From positions 1 through 64,000 of the forward strand of contig QLIY01000431.1 in assembly GCA_003260075.1 (NCBI GenBank): a stretch of DNA of 64,000 nt, read 5' to 3'. This DNA comes from Phallusia mammillata (lineage: Eukaryota; Chordata; Ascidiacea; Phlebobranchia; Ascidiidae). A model generated the notes under the pieces. That model did no database searches. It was not told where the DNA came from and saw only the letters and a list, made by a program, of their open reading frames with translations. This document shows positions 9,516 to 21,000 of this stretch, piece by piece (position 1 is the first letter of the stretch; each line of letters starts with the position of its first letter). Position numbers and translations under genes: made by a program.

Positions 9516-12500
9516 ATACCTGATGATTTCTCAGGTTACCCCATAGATCAATTTTGTATTCCAAAACATTATGAACAAGACTTGGAATCTGTAATCATTC
9601 CCAAGGGTTTTGTTTTGGACAGGTGTGAAAACTAATCAGAATTTTGTACCATGTGATGTCATTTCTATAAAACTACATTTTACCATGTGATGTCATTTTT
9701 ATGAAACTACAAATACATTTTTAGAGTAACTAAAAAGTAAAGCATTACTATTTCTCAAAAAAAAATCATACCCAATTCCGCAGTTTATTTATTGGTTCCT
9801 GAAGGGGACATATTTTTATTTTACTTTACAGGTTTTTGTTTTTTTACAGTTTGCCCACCTTTTGTCACATCACAAAATGTTTTATTACTGTGGTTGAAAT
9901 ATTTACAGATGGTAGATATGGTCATGTGGATGTGCCATCTGTTTGTTTGACTCAACTATATTGCCCAATAACATCATTACCTTCACTGGCTTATTATGGG
10001 TCCCCTTCCCTGAAGGGGACACATATTGTTTTTGTCCGTATTTTTTTTTCTTTTTTCTGTCTAACGCTGGTTTGTAACGATCGTTTGGTCAAGAAAGAGT
10101 GCTTCAAATTTATTCAAATTTGGACATATGTTAGATATTAATCCAAACTTGGTCCACCTGAAGTTTGACCCCAAATTACCCAGCGGTTCACCCACAGGCC
10201 CCCGAAACGTAAAATTTTTAACGCTGGTTTGTAACGCTCGTTTGGTCAAGAAAGAGTGCTTCAAATTTATTCAAATTTGGACATATGTTAGATATTAATC
10301 TGAACTTGGTCCACCTGAAGTTTGACCCCGAATGACCCAGCGACACACCCACAGGCCCCCGAAACGTAAATGTGTCTAACGCTCGTTTGGTCAAGAAAGA
10401 CACTGTAGGCAGAAGTCCCAAGAGAGTACGTTTACGAATAATAGGGCAGAGCGGGAGGGCTCAGCTTGACGTCGGACAGACGTTTTACGAGACGTCGTTT
10501 CGGTGATTAGAAATCAGCTGTTTTGCACAGCAATGCTATGTCGTTTTATTAAGTTATCACTCACATTTTCAGTTTTGGCAAAGGTTTCACACATATGACG
10601 CGATTTAAACCTAATAAGCGTGCTTCGGTTTCGTATAATGTCAAGCAAAACTTTGTTAAACAAACTAAATATGAAAAAATAAACTTGACTTTTTTGCAAG
10701 ATAAAAGTTTTTTAAATGCTCGTTGTCAGGTTGGCCGCTGCATGACCACGGGTTACTTAAGGTCAATTAGTAGGTATTACTAACACAGTTCAGAACTTTC
10801 TTTCGCCATAACGTAGCGTTTTTGTTTTTTTTTTGAATCAAATACTCAAGGCATGTATAAATTAGGTCAAACGGTGTTGTTGAACACCAAGGACGGCGTG
10901 CTATTGAAAACGGTGTCAAAAGGTCAAACAGTCGTTTGGTGTGTGCACCCTAAAGGTTACTACAGGTCAATGGTACTCGTTTTGCGAAACAAAGTTAAAT
11001 GAAAAACTCGTTTTGCGAAACAAAGTTAAATGAAAAGTTATGTATACACTTGCAGCAAATCGCATTTTAATTGTCTGTAACACAACTGTTACAGCTTTCT
11101 AGAAAAAATTGTGTTTAAAACCCGACCTTGGACGACAATATCTGGGTCAAAGCAAGAGATTAAATTGAAAGTATTTGTTTCGTTCTTTTTTAATGTTTTT
11201 GTAATTATACGACAATAATAGTGCAAAAAAATACAACAAAATTTTTCATTGTTGGGTTAATGCTTTCTAAAAATTTGTTCTTAAGAATTTAAAAATCACC
11301 GCAACATTTGTTTACCGTAAATCCGCACAAACACGCGTGTGGGGACCCATTAGTTTTTGTTTACAAAAACAATCATATGTGTAGATCAAATGATGTGTAT
11401 AGTAAATTGGTAAATATCGTATAGAATATATAAAATGGAAGTATATCAGAAAGCCACCATTCTAGTGTTTTACATACGTCTGGTGGTCCAATATTTAACA
11501 GTGGCAATGGGATTTTTTTTATACAGGACTGTTTGTTTGTGTTATTGTGGTTTGGTATTTAATTAGGTTTGTTTTAGAAACTCATCACACAGGTGCTGAC
11601 CAGAGTTTTGTTTGACATGCCACAAAATGACAACATGAAATACTAAATATATTTCTTGTCGCTGGAGAGAGTGAGACTATGTTAGAGTGTGCAGTTTCTA
11701 AGCAGCGCAATAAACAACCTGTTTATATTGTAAATTGCATGTTTAAAAAACTATATTAAATACGGAACCTAATGTTACCAAATACATTGACAATATGCCC
11801 TGTTTTAAAAGTAACAGTTATCATATGTGCTACCTTGATTTAGCATACACCAATGAAACATGTTCTATTTGTTTCAGAACAGAGCGAATCGCAAGAGATA
11901 TTTTTGAAAGTCTTGACCAATCAAAACCTACAGCAGCTTTGTGTGTTTTAAAAGGAGGGTATCAGTTTTTTAATGATCTTTTGCATTACTTAAGACAACT
12001 GAATGCCAACTCCAACAAATCCTGTCAGCTGTCAATTGATTTCATTCGACTAAAAAGTTATACGGTATGGTTTTTATAGCAAACAAATATTGATAATAAT
12101 CAATTAAGTTTAATTGCAACTCACTCTTAAAGGATGATCAGTCAACAGGAAATGTGAAGGTTATTGGTGGAGATGATTTGTCACATTTGTCTGGAAAAAA
12201 TGTCCTTGTTGTTGAGGTAGTTGTTTTGGTGTTTGAATATTATGTGTGTTGAGTTTAGTTGAATAAAATAGGCGGTGAATTCTCTCCAGTTAAGGATTTT
12301 TAACCATGCCATGGTTCTTAAATACTTGTGTTGCAATTCTTTATTTTATGGGCCATTTTACAGATAGAAGATAAATCAATGAAGATTGGCTGTTAGTAGT
12401 CTTTTATTTTGTTCAACATGTTGTGTTGCTTTCATAGAATTTTCCAGATTTTGGCAACCAATTTAAGACTAAAACTGTTAAAAAACATTATACTTTGGTT

Positions 12501-12931
12501 TTTAATTGCAAGAAACATATTATCACCTTTTTTCAGGATATTATTGACACTGGGCGCACAATGACAAAGTTGCTTGCCATATTAAACCAATACAATCCTC
12601 ACTCTATCAAAGTTGCAAGTTTGTTGGTAAAAAGAACAAAACTAAGCTGTGGTTACAGACCTGATTGTATGTATGTTTGGTAATTATGGTTTACAGTATG
12701 CAAACTACACACATTTTTTGCCTTCAGACATTGGATTTGAAATTCCTGACAAGTTTTTAATTGGATATGCATTGGACTTTAATGAATACTTTCGTGACCT
12801 AAATGTAAGTACAAACAAATGTTCGAAATAGATTTATGTGTTCTTTAAGTTTATCACTTTGTGAAAAATTACAGCACATCTGCGTAATTAATGAAGAGGG
12901 CAAAGCAAAATATGGTTCAAATTCAAATTGA
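9516..12931 (+). CDS. HPRT1: Hypoxanthine-guanine phosphoribosyltransferase (first exon not found)
   Basis: Purine salvage enzyme: transfers phosphoribose from PRPP to hypoxanthine or guanine in the cytosol. Exons: 9516-9622, 11878-12064, 12133-12216, 12537-12666, 12728-12804, 12875-12931 (stop). Together they give 213 residues, phases consistent. Recognised by [21 protein letters not shown], the PRPP loop DIIDTGRTM and [23 protein letters not shown], which match human HPRT1. Exon 1 of the family is only about nine codons and starts the ORF in phase 0; I could not place it upstream. The 9516 exon is 107 bp, as I recall for human exon 2; exons 12133 (84 bp) and 12537 (130 bp) look like fused human exons 4+5 and 6+7. 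Intron 2 (9623-11877) is swollen by a repetitive element. Confidence 0.95.
10595..10783 (+). CDS. Small basic ORF, 62 aa, unknown
   Basis: Starts [12 protein letters not shown] and is rich in Lys/Arg and aromatic residues; ends [10 protein letters not shown]. Not recognised. It lies inside the HPRT intron within the hairpin element, 70 bp ahead of another small ORF that carries a similar GYYRSM string, so the two may be related. Could be a remnant of an element-encoded protein or a chance ORF. Confidence 0.25.
   Translation: MTRFKPNKRASVSYNVKQNFVKQTKYEKINLTFLQDKSFLNARCQVGRCMTTGYLRSISRYY
10853..11002 (+). CDS. Small ORF, 49 aa, unknown
   Basis: Reads [15 protein letters not shown] and on to [12 protein letters not shown], ending in a basic tail. 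The last 25 or so bases are immediately duplicated (to about 11037). It looks like a compact beta-rich domain but I do not recognise it. Too short for a firm call. Confidence 0.25.
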   Translation: MYKLGQTVLLNTKDGVLLKTVSKGQTVVWCVHPKGYYRSMVLVLRNKVK

Positions 12932-15013
12932 TGATCAATTTACTGATGTGTTCCAATGCAATATGTGACATGCTGAATTAATGACCTTCTATCAAAGGCA
13001 TAACACATAAAGAATGTGTCAAGTATTGCTTATAATGTTGTTTAATGTTTACACTGCCAAACGTTCATAGAAATCGTGAAAACAGTTTTGAAAATTTTTG
13101 TCTGTAGAATTTGTTTGAAGATTATTGATGCAATACTTCAATAAACCGTTCTGTACAATTATGTTACCACTGCTTTCATGTTCCACCCACAAAATAAAGA
13201 CTTCACCTCAACCATGAGTTATTGTTGTTCCTGCGTGTCAAGGCTGTCAACGGTATCCTAAATTTAGCAAAACATGAACATACGTCAAGTCAAGCAGAAT
13301 CAGACATGATCCGCTGGAGCAGTTTGTTCCATTTAAATGTTTGTGGTAAATGGTCTTAATTATTATGGGTCCAGTAGTAACGGATAATTTTCTTTACTGA
13401 ATAAAAAGCACAACAATGTATTTACCATGTGCAAGAGGATCCAATTAAAAAAGTAATTACCTCACCAATGTTTTCCTGAGCAGAACATTTGAATTTCAAA
13501 AACGAGTATCGTTTAAACATGAAACGTAAACTCCTCGTTTTTGTGAAAGAACTTGTTATTTTGTTAACGACTTGGCCATCAGAAACATGGGCTTCTGGCT
13601 TACAAAGCGGAAAAGCAGTTTTCGCATCGCGTAAGAGTTTCCACACACAAAAAACGTGCGAAACAACATTTTTCAGGGAAACGAAGGAGCAACTGAAATC
13701 AGTGTTGGTACTGGTAGCTTGTGATGTGGTGGTAAGGTAGCGTTAACGCCAAACAACAGACCCCGTAGCCATCCGGAAGATCGTTCGTAAACGATAAAAA
13801 TTCGTAACTATGATTTCTAAATATCCTGGTAAATTGATTCTGGGAATCATTCTCTGTTCTATTGCCATTGTTGCAACGATTTCCTCCTTTCATTAAACGT
13901 ATATCACAAGTTGGTTTCTAAAGTGAGTTATAAAGAAGAGTAATTTTTGCGTCGTGGTGCGTACCTTAAATGTATGCCTGTTTATGGAGTCTGTTGCAGA
14001 TAAGTTTTAAACACGGTGGCGTACCCCAGTGGGCCATCGGTTTTCCCCGAAATAGGTACATACATGCTGCATTTGTGCTTCAAAATGCTTTGACCTCGAA
14101 TTCCCGAGAAAATTGTTTGGCAAAATATATTTGAAAACCAAAGGAGGATCTTATCGACTGTAAAGACAAATTAATGTGCCTGAACGTTTCATGCAAAGAA
14201 AGCAACCAGCTTTTTGCATTTATTTGCTCAATATCACGTCATTATGTATTTAATTGTTGTTTCGTCGTAAAAGTAAGTAGCACAGAAAAAATAAGGTAAT
14301 TACTACTAACTACCCCCAAACATTTGCAATGGATTTGCGACAGAATAGAAATGGAATATATTGCAATATAATAGATTAGGCTACGACTTGCACTCCTGCC
14401 TCACACTAGACCGGTTTTCGCCAGAAAGGTTTATTTTTACTTACCACAAACAATATTTCAGCTAATATTTACACTACTCAACATAAGGTGACAAATATAC
14501 AATAGCAAAACTACAATATAAAATTCAAAACTTTATGCTGGACTGTAATAGAGAACTTTATATTTCTACCATAACTCCAATGTTGCGTGACGGTGCACAG
14601 AGCGTGTCCATATTGTGTGTTTGTTTGTTTTATTTACTTAATAGTCATTTCTGTAGTGTGTTACTGTGCAGTGTGCAGGTATCGAAGTGTTATTTCCCAT
14701 CATTTTGTATGTGTAATGTGTTGTGTATTTTAATTTTACTATTAGTGTGTCGAGAACTGAGTCAGACAGACAACTATACCTTAATTTAATTTAGCATTGT
14801 GATTGTAACAGTATGTATTCTGAATAGTATTCATAATGGACTGTATAGCCAAGGTAAACACAAATTACACAATGCCTGACAAATAAATATTCAGCTTACT
14901 TGATGCTAAAATGAAACACACACTTAATTTTTTTCCGTAATCAGGTATTTTTTGGGTTGTTCACAAACATATTTAAAGTTTTTATAATGTTGAATTAGTT
15001 AAGCTAAAACCCA
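12932..15013. other. Intergenic region HPRT to ATP9
   Basis: Begins with the HPRT 3' UTR and its AATAAA. Otherwise AT-rich unique-looking sequence with no gene, clear repeat ends or RNA that I can support. The last few hundred bases presumably contain the ATP9 promoter; no TATA box stands out. Confidence 0.5.
13140..13145 (+). promoter_or_regulatory. Possible HPRT polyadenylation signal
   Basis: AATAAA about 210 bases downstream of the HPRT stop codon, followed by T/G-rich sequence. Position is plausible, though the hexamer is common in AT-rich DNA. Confidence 0.4.
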
Positions 15014-18000
15014 ATGGACAGACTCCGAAATCCTTTGCTTGCCAGTGAGCATGTAAAGTACTCACCTCTAAAAATGTAAGTACATTTGTGTGCATGGTTT
15101 TTTTTATAAAAGAATCACTTAAAACTAAGTCAAAAATCAAGAAAGTGATCCTTGCCAAGTAGGTCCATCCAAATGAACGTTGACACCAGAGATGTGGTTG
15201 AATATATATTGCCTATATTTAAATGTTAAGATGACAAAATGTTAACTGTAGATAAATCATATGCCCTTTTCCAACCTGAGCCATGGCATCCGTACAATGA
15301 TCATTAATATGATGAAGATCTATACCAGTGGTTCTTAACCTTTTTTGGTGTGGTTCCACTAACGTCAATCACCAACTTCGAATTTCCCCCTCGAAGTTAT
15401 TTTATAATGATGTTTTGTGCCGTACGTTAACAAAAAAAATATTTTTTAAATAAAATAATTTTGTGGAGCGATTTGGTCTGGTCCCTAAAGGTATACTGCA
15501 ATCTCATTTAGTTTAAATAGTGCTTCTGTGAGAGATTAAACTTTATGGAATACTAAAGAGTCTGCTCTGCTCTGCTTGCATTATTCATTTATTGCATCAC
15601 AATCAACAAAGGAAAGGCTTTTATTCGCGCACAATAGCAAAGTCATTGATGGTTTTAGTCTTGTCTGTGATGTAACAAACGGCCTTTGGATTTGTATGTG
15701 TCTTGTAAACCTTAGTGAAATTAATCTTACATGTCGTTGCAGAAAATTTTTAGTAAAGTAACTTTCAATGGTTAATTCAAAGCCGGATTTGACCCTCGAG
15801 CGCGAGTTTGCTCTTTTCAAGCTTACATAATTTCCCTCTGAAAACATTAAATTTCCCACCGGTTAAGAACCACTGGTCTAGACTAAATCAGAACTAAAGA
15901 TTAAGCATGTCCAATAAATGGTATATTAACATGTATTTTATTGTGTATAAATGTTGTGGTTCACCATTTTCAAATATGAGTGTTCTTTTTTAAAAGTAAC
16001 ATGTTTTTGTGTAGGTATACTACAGGGAAGTCAAATGATGTACCCATGGTCTCTATGGGATCTACTGCTACCAATCACACAATTGATGATGATGTTGGTT
16101 ATGAGATGTTAAATTCCAAATCAAAAACTTCTTGTTGTACTTCAGGCTGTTGGTCAAAGTGGTAACAGTGTTTTACTTTGCATTTTTTTATGTGAAAAAG
16201 GGCACAAGTGTTTGTGGGGGTAGGGGTGGATTGTTGATACCAATCTTTAGTATTCTAAACAGCATGGTTATAACACTTGGGTATTTTATTAAATGTATTA
16301 ATGGGCTGTGGTGTGCTAACAGGTGTTGTCATTCCAAAGTTGAAGCTGGATCTCGCACAATTTTACTTGGAAACTCTAACAGTCAGGTTTTTCCACAAAA
16401 CAAGATATGCAATCAGAAATACAACTTGATTACATTTGTTCCAAAGGTTTGTGAAACTTTCAAATTTGTTTCAATAAACAAAAAAAAACATGATGCATTT
16501 CTTTCAGGTACTTTATGATCAGTTCAAGTTTTTTCTTAACCTTTACTTTCTTGTGATGGCATGTTCCCAATTCATACCAGCTTTAAAAATTGGTTACCTA
16601 TATACATACTGGGGACCATTGGTAAGCTCTAACAATCATTGTTTGTACTTTTAAACCATGACTGTATGTGTGTATTTTACCTTAAATTTTATAACTTTGC
16701 TATTGGTTGAGTTTCTTTTTGGATTTGATGATGATATGTTGTTACGGATGATAAGATGGTTTGTTTTGCCCTGTCTTATGAGACTTCAAAGTAACGAGCA
16801 GTTTAAACCAGATTTCTAAATATTTTAGTGAAAAAGCAAGGTTTGGAATCATTGATGGTGGTCTAACTTTATTGTTGTGAATTGTTTTAGGGATTTGTTC
16901 TATTTGTAACTCTTCTTCGTGAAGGGTATGATGAAATAAAACGATATTATCGGGACAAAGAAATCAATTCCACTGTGTACCAAAAAATTTGCTCCAATGG
17001 CTCTACAACATCGATCAAAAGTTCTGAAATACAGGTTTGTTTATTTTGGTAATAGTTGGCATGATATTGTTGGGCTCTGTTAATGTTTTTTTTTACCAAG
17101 GTTTCAGATTTGCTGGTTTTAAAGAAAAATCAACGTGTGCCAGCTGATCTTGTGCTTTTAAAATCATCAGAAAAGAATGGTTGGTGTTTTTTAATTTTGT
17201 GAATATTCTTTCACAAAAGTGTTTTTTTTTCTGGCACAACTATAGTAAAAACCACCCTCCCTTTACAATTATAAACCTTTCAATAAACCTTAGACCTGAC
17301 AGAATGTATAAAAAATGATTTTTTGTTGAAGCATCTTAAACAGATTTCATGTTGTTGTCATTAATTTTTTATCTTGTCATATTTGATGAAGTTTTTTTAA
17401 TTTATATTTTTATGGGTCCCCTTCCCTGAAGGGGACACATCTTGATTTCACTCAGTTTTTTTTTTCTCTGGTGAAGTTTGTCCTTGCACTTTTGGCATGA
17501 AATCTTTGATGAATTGGGATGAAACTTTCACAGATGGTAGATATAGTTATGCAGATGTGTCCTCTGCTTTGTTTGACTTGATAACCCCAGTATTTACCCG
17601 CTAGACCCCAAAGTGTAAAACGTTTTTGTATGTTGCTGCGCACCACAAACGAAAGATTTCTGGGGTGTAATAGTGTAATAAAGGCAACAGAACATATGCT
17701 ACTTGTGTTTGTGCATTACTTGGTGGTCGTTTTTGCACATGCTAGTTAGAGGGGTGTTAACAGCCTTATTACGTCAGAAGCATTGACGAATGTTGCTAAT
17801 AACACCTCTAGTGGTCAAAACTTTAAACATTTTCAGAATTGGGTAAAATTTTTATGACTGGTGAATGGGTCATTGTGATTTCATATTTTTTACATTTGGG
17901 TGTTGAACCCCATCAGTTACTTCACTAACCCCCTAAAATGGGTGAGTTTTTTAATCAGTGTCGGAATTAGATAAANTCTTTGTCAGTCCATAAATTTAGG

Positions 18001-21000
18001 TTGTACTACTGTAGTTGGTATCACCGCTGTGGTGCAATTCTGCGACGATTTTAGGTGTCAATTGTTGTGTTTAACCCTGTAACCCCAATATTTACCCCTC
18101 TAGCCCCCTAAAAGGGTGAATTTGTTAAACATTGTCCGAATTGGATGAAATTTGGACAGCTTATAGAGCAGGGGTGGGCAACCTACGACCCGCGGGCCGG
18201 ATGCGGCCCGTGAGCAACTTTTGAGCACCCCGCGACTCGTTTTATTTTGATCGGCCGGACGAACTGTATATGTTAATGCCCAGTTTATACCAAAAGGTTG
18301 TTAGATTAAACGTTGATAGTTATTAGTTTATTACAAAGAGGGGGCATTGTTACGTACCAAGACAAAATCTTTGTGTGTTTGACTTTGCCTAGCATAGTTG
18401 TTGTTTGTTATGTTCAACTTTGTCGCCCCAACATTTACCCCACTAGCCCCCCAAAATGGGTCAATTATTTAAACAATGTCAGAATTGAATGAAATTTGGA
18501 CAGCTTGTACAGTGCACCATTTACAGGTGTTGATTCTTGTGTTCAACCCTGTAGCTCTATTATTTACTCCACTAGCCCCCAACAGTCATGTGCAATTCGC
18601 GCTGATTTGTGTTATAGGAGCTGATTGTTGTGTTTTAGCCTCTTTTCTCACTATTTAACACTTTTTTTCTCAGATAGACCATAAAATAGAAAAACTTTCA
18701 AAAATGTATAAATGGACTGAATTTAAATAGTTTGTACTCCATAAAGCATATTTATTTATGCACAGTACCGATCACTGTGTTTTACCGTACAAAACCCGAC
18801 TTTCTCTTGGTTATCTCTTGAAATGTATTATTTACAACTTTGCATGTGTGGGGCACCTATGAGTTTTTGCTTGCGGAAACAACCAAGGTTATAAAAGACA
18901 GTGGATGATATGGGACCCAATATAAAATATGTGTAGAAAATATGTGTTATAGTGTATATGCAAGGGCAATATGTGCTAAGCCACCTTTCTAGTTTTAATT
19001 GTTTTTTTTTAATTGAAGGAACCTGCTTTATCCGAACTGATCAGTTAGATGGAGAGACAGATTGGAAGTTAAAAGTGTCTGTGTCTTATACACAAAATAT
19101 TGGATCAAATTCTGATTTACCTAAATGTGAAGGATCCATTTTTGCAGAAAGACCTCAAAATGACATTTATAGTTTTGTGGGAACATTTTCAGTGGTGTGT
19201 ATTGATAAGATGTCTAGTATGGTGCTTGTATTGTGATTACAACTTAACATACAGACACAAAATTAACTTTTTTCATTATTATTTTAACAAAAAAATATTT
19301 TTAGTTGTTCTTAAGTATTGTCGAATCTTTCATATGTGGTAACATAAGGTCTTAATAAAATATTTTTTCTTGTTTGCTGGGTAGATGAATGAAGATGGTT
19401 TTTTAACTGAAGAACCTTTGAGCATCGAAAATACTCTTTGGTCGAATACAGTGTTAGCTTCCGGTAATATTGTAGGTGTGGTGGTTTATACAGGACGACA
19501 CACCAGAAGTGCAATGAATACATCTCAACCAGAAACCAAGGTGCAGTCATTTTCATTGCTGCTGGCTTACTCCAGTTTTCAATGTTGTTTTTTTAGGTTG
19601 GACTTCTGGACACAGAAATCAATTTTTTGACCAAAATTCTGTTTGCTGCTGTTCTTTTACTGTCTTTCGCCCTGATTGCCATAAAGGTTTGAAGTGTATT
19701 TAAAATTTAATTTAGAGATAGTCAATATATTTTTTACATGCAATGTATGTGTGTGTTAAAAACTGCTTGTTAGTTTTGTGAAATCTTTTTAGGGTTTCCA
19801 TGGACCTTGGTATCAGTACATGTTCCGGTTTGTTATTCTTTTTTCCTATATTATTCCTATTGGGTTGAGAGTAAACTTGGACATGGGAAAAACTGTTTAT
19901 AGCTGGTTCATTCAAAGAGACTCAAATATTCCAGGGACAGTTGTTCGGTAATAAAATGATTGAAATAAAAACAGTTAATGTTAGTTTTTGCAACAGCTGT
20001 CTATAGATGTTTTGTTGTTTCTTTGTAGATCAAGTACCATACCTGAAGAACTTGGTCGAATAAACTTTTTGTTAAGTGATAAAACTGGAACCCTTACTCA
20101 AAATGAGATGGTTTTCAAACGACTTCATATCGGAACTGTTGCTTATGGTGTTGATACTATGGATGAGGTGAGTTGAAATGTTTTCATGCAATTTTAAAAT
20201 GATTTCAAAGAACAGTATGTTAAGTTTGTCTGTTCCAGTATTTTTTAGACATTTACAGAAAACTAGCTGCACAAACCTTGTTTTCGTCACTCCTGCTTGT
20301 TAAATGTTATTTGACGGTGTGTATTAAAAGTAATTGCCAAAAACCTTTGGTGAAATATATATTCTGTGCAAATACTTTGTATAACGGTTGATTCTGCTTG
20401 GCCTTGGGTTTTATGCACTGGGTTTTGGATTATATTCATGTAGAGAACAGTAATCACCGGAAAACTGGGGCTGTAGGGTTGATTTCAATGCTAGACTTTA
20501 TTTTTAAAAGTGATTTTCACACACATATATTTTTGCTCACTTTCCAGGTTGAAATGCACCTTAAACATTTCTTCACGTCAGCATCACAACCCAATCATAT
20601 AAATGATGTTAGAAAAAAAGATGTTTTATTTTCCAAAACAAAAAGAAGCTCACAAATGAAAACAGCAGAAGCTGTAAAAGGTAAAAACATTTTAACATTT
20701 CTTACAAAATATTTTGGTTTTTGTAGTAAGTTGCATTTAGTAAACCTAACAATGCATAATTGAACAAAATGACAAGTGTGTGTGATGAAGAAACTCATTT
20801 AAATCAAATCAAATTTTATTCCTTTTTATTTCTATGCAGCCTTATATTTTTGTACTATTAAAATTGTGTAACAAACAGCATTGTGGGTGCCAGTGTTTCT
20901 TGTGTGAATAGCATTGCCTTTTTTAACTTACAGCTATAGCAGTTTGCCACAATGTTACACCAGTCTTTGAGGATGGACCTGAAAACAATAATAAAGTATA

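Larger units (their letters stand above)
9995..11470 (+). mobile_element. GTCCCC-hairpin element in HPRT intron 2
   Basis: Starts with the 21-bp hairpin GTCCCCTTC-CCT-GAAGGGGAC (10000-10020), then T-rich DNA, a 157-bp tandem repeat (10063-10219, 10220-10376, and a short third unit to 10400), two small ORFs and a tail with GTGTGGGGACCCATTAG and AGCCACCATTCTAGT. A similar head and tail lie at 17416-18990. The hairpin half is also seen at 197-217 and about 9795-9808. Class and exact ends unknown. Confidence 0.5.

Noticed and set aside
10061-10421. Minus-strand ORFs with [17 protein letters not shown] repeated
   Set aside because: They translate the 157-bp tandem repeat of the hairpin element. 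The repetition explains the open frames; no splice or family evidence.
13422-13740. Overlapping ORFs on both strands downstream of HPRT
   Set aside because: No family resemblance, no plausible neighbouring exons, mutual shadowing.
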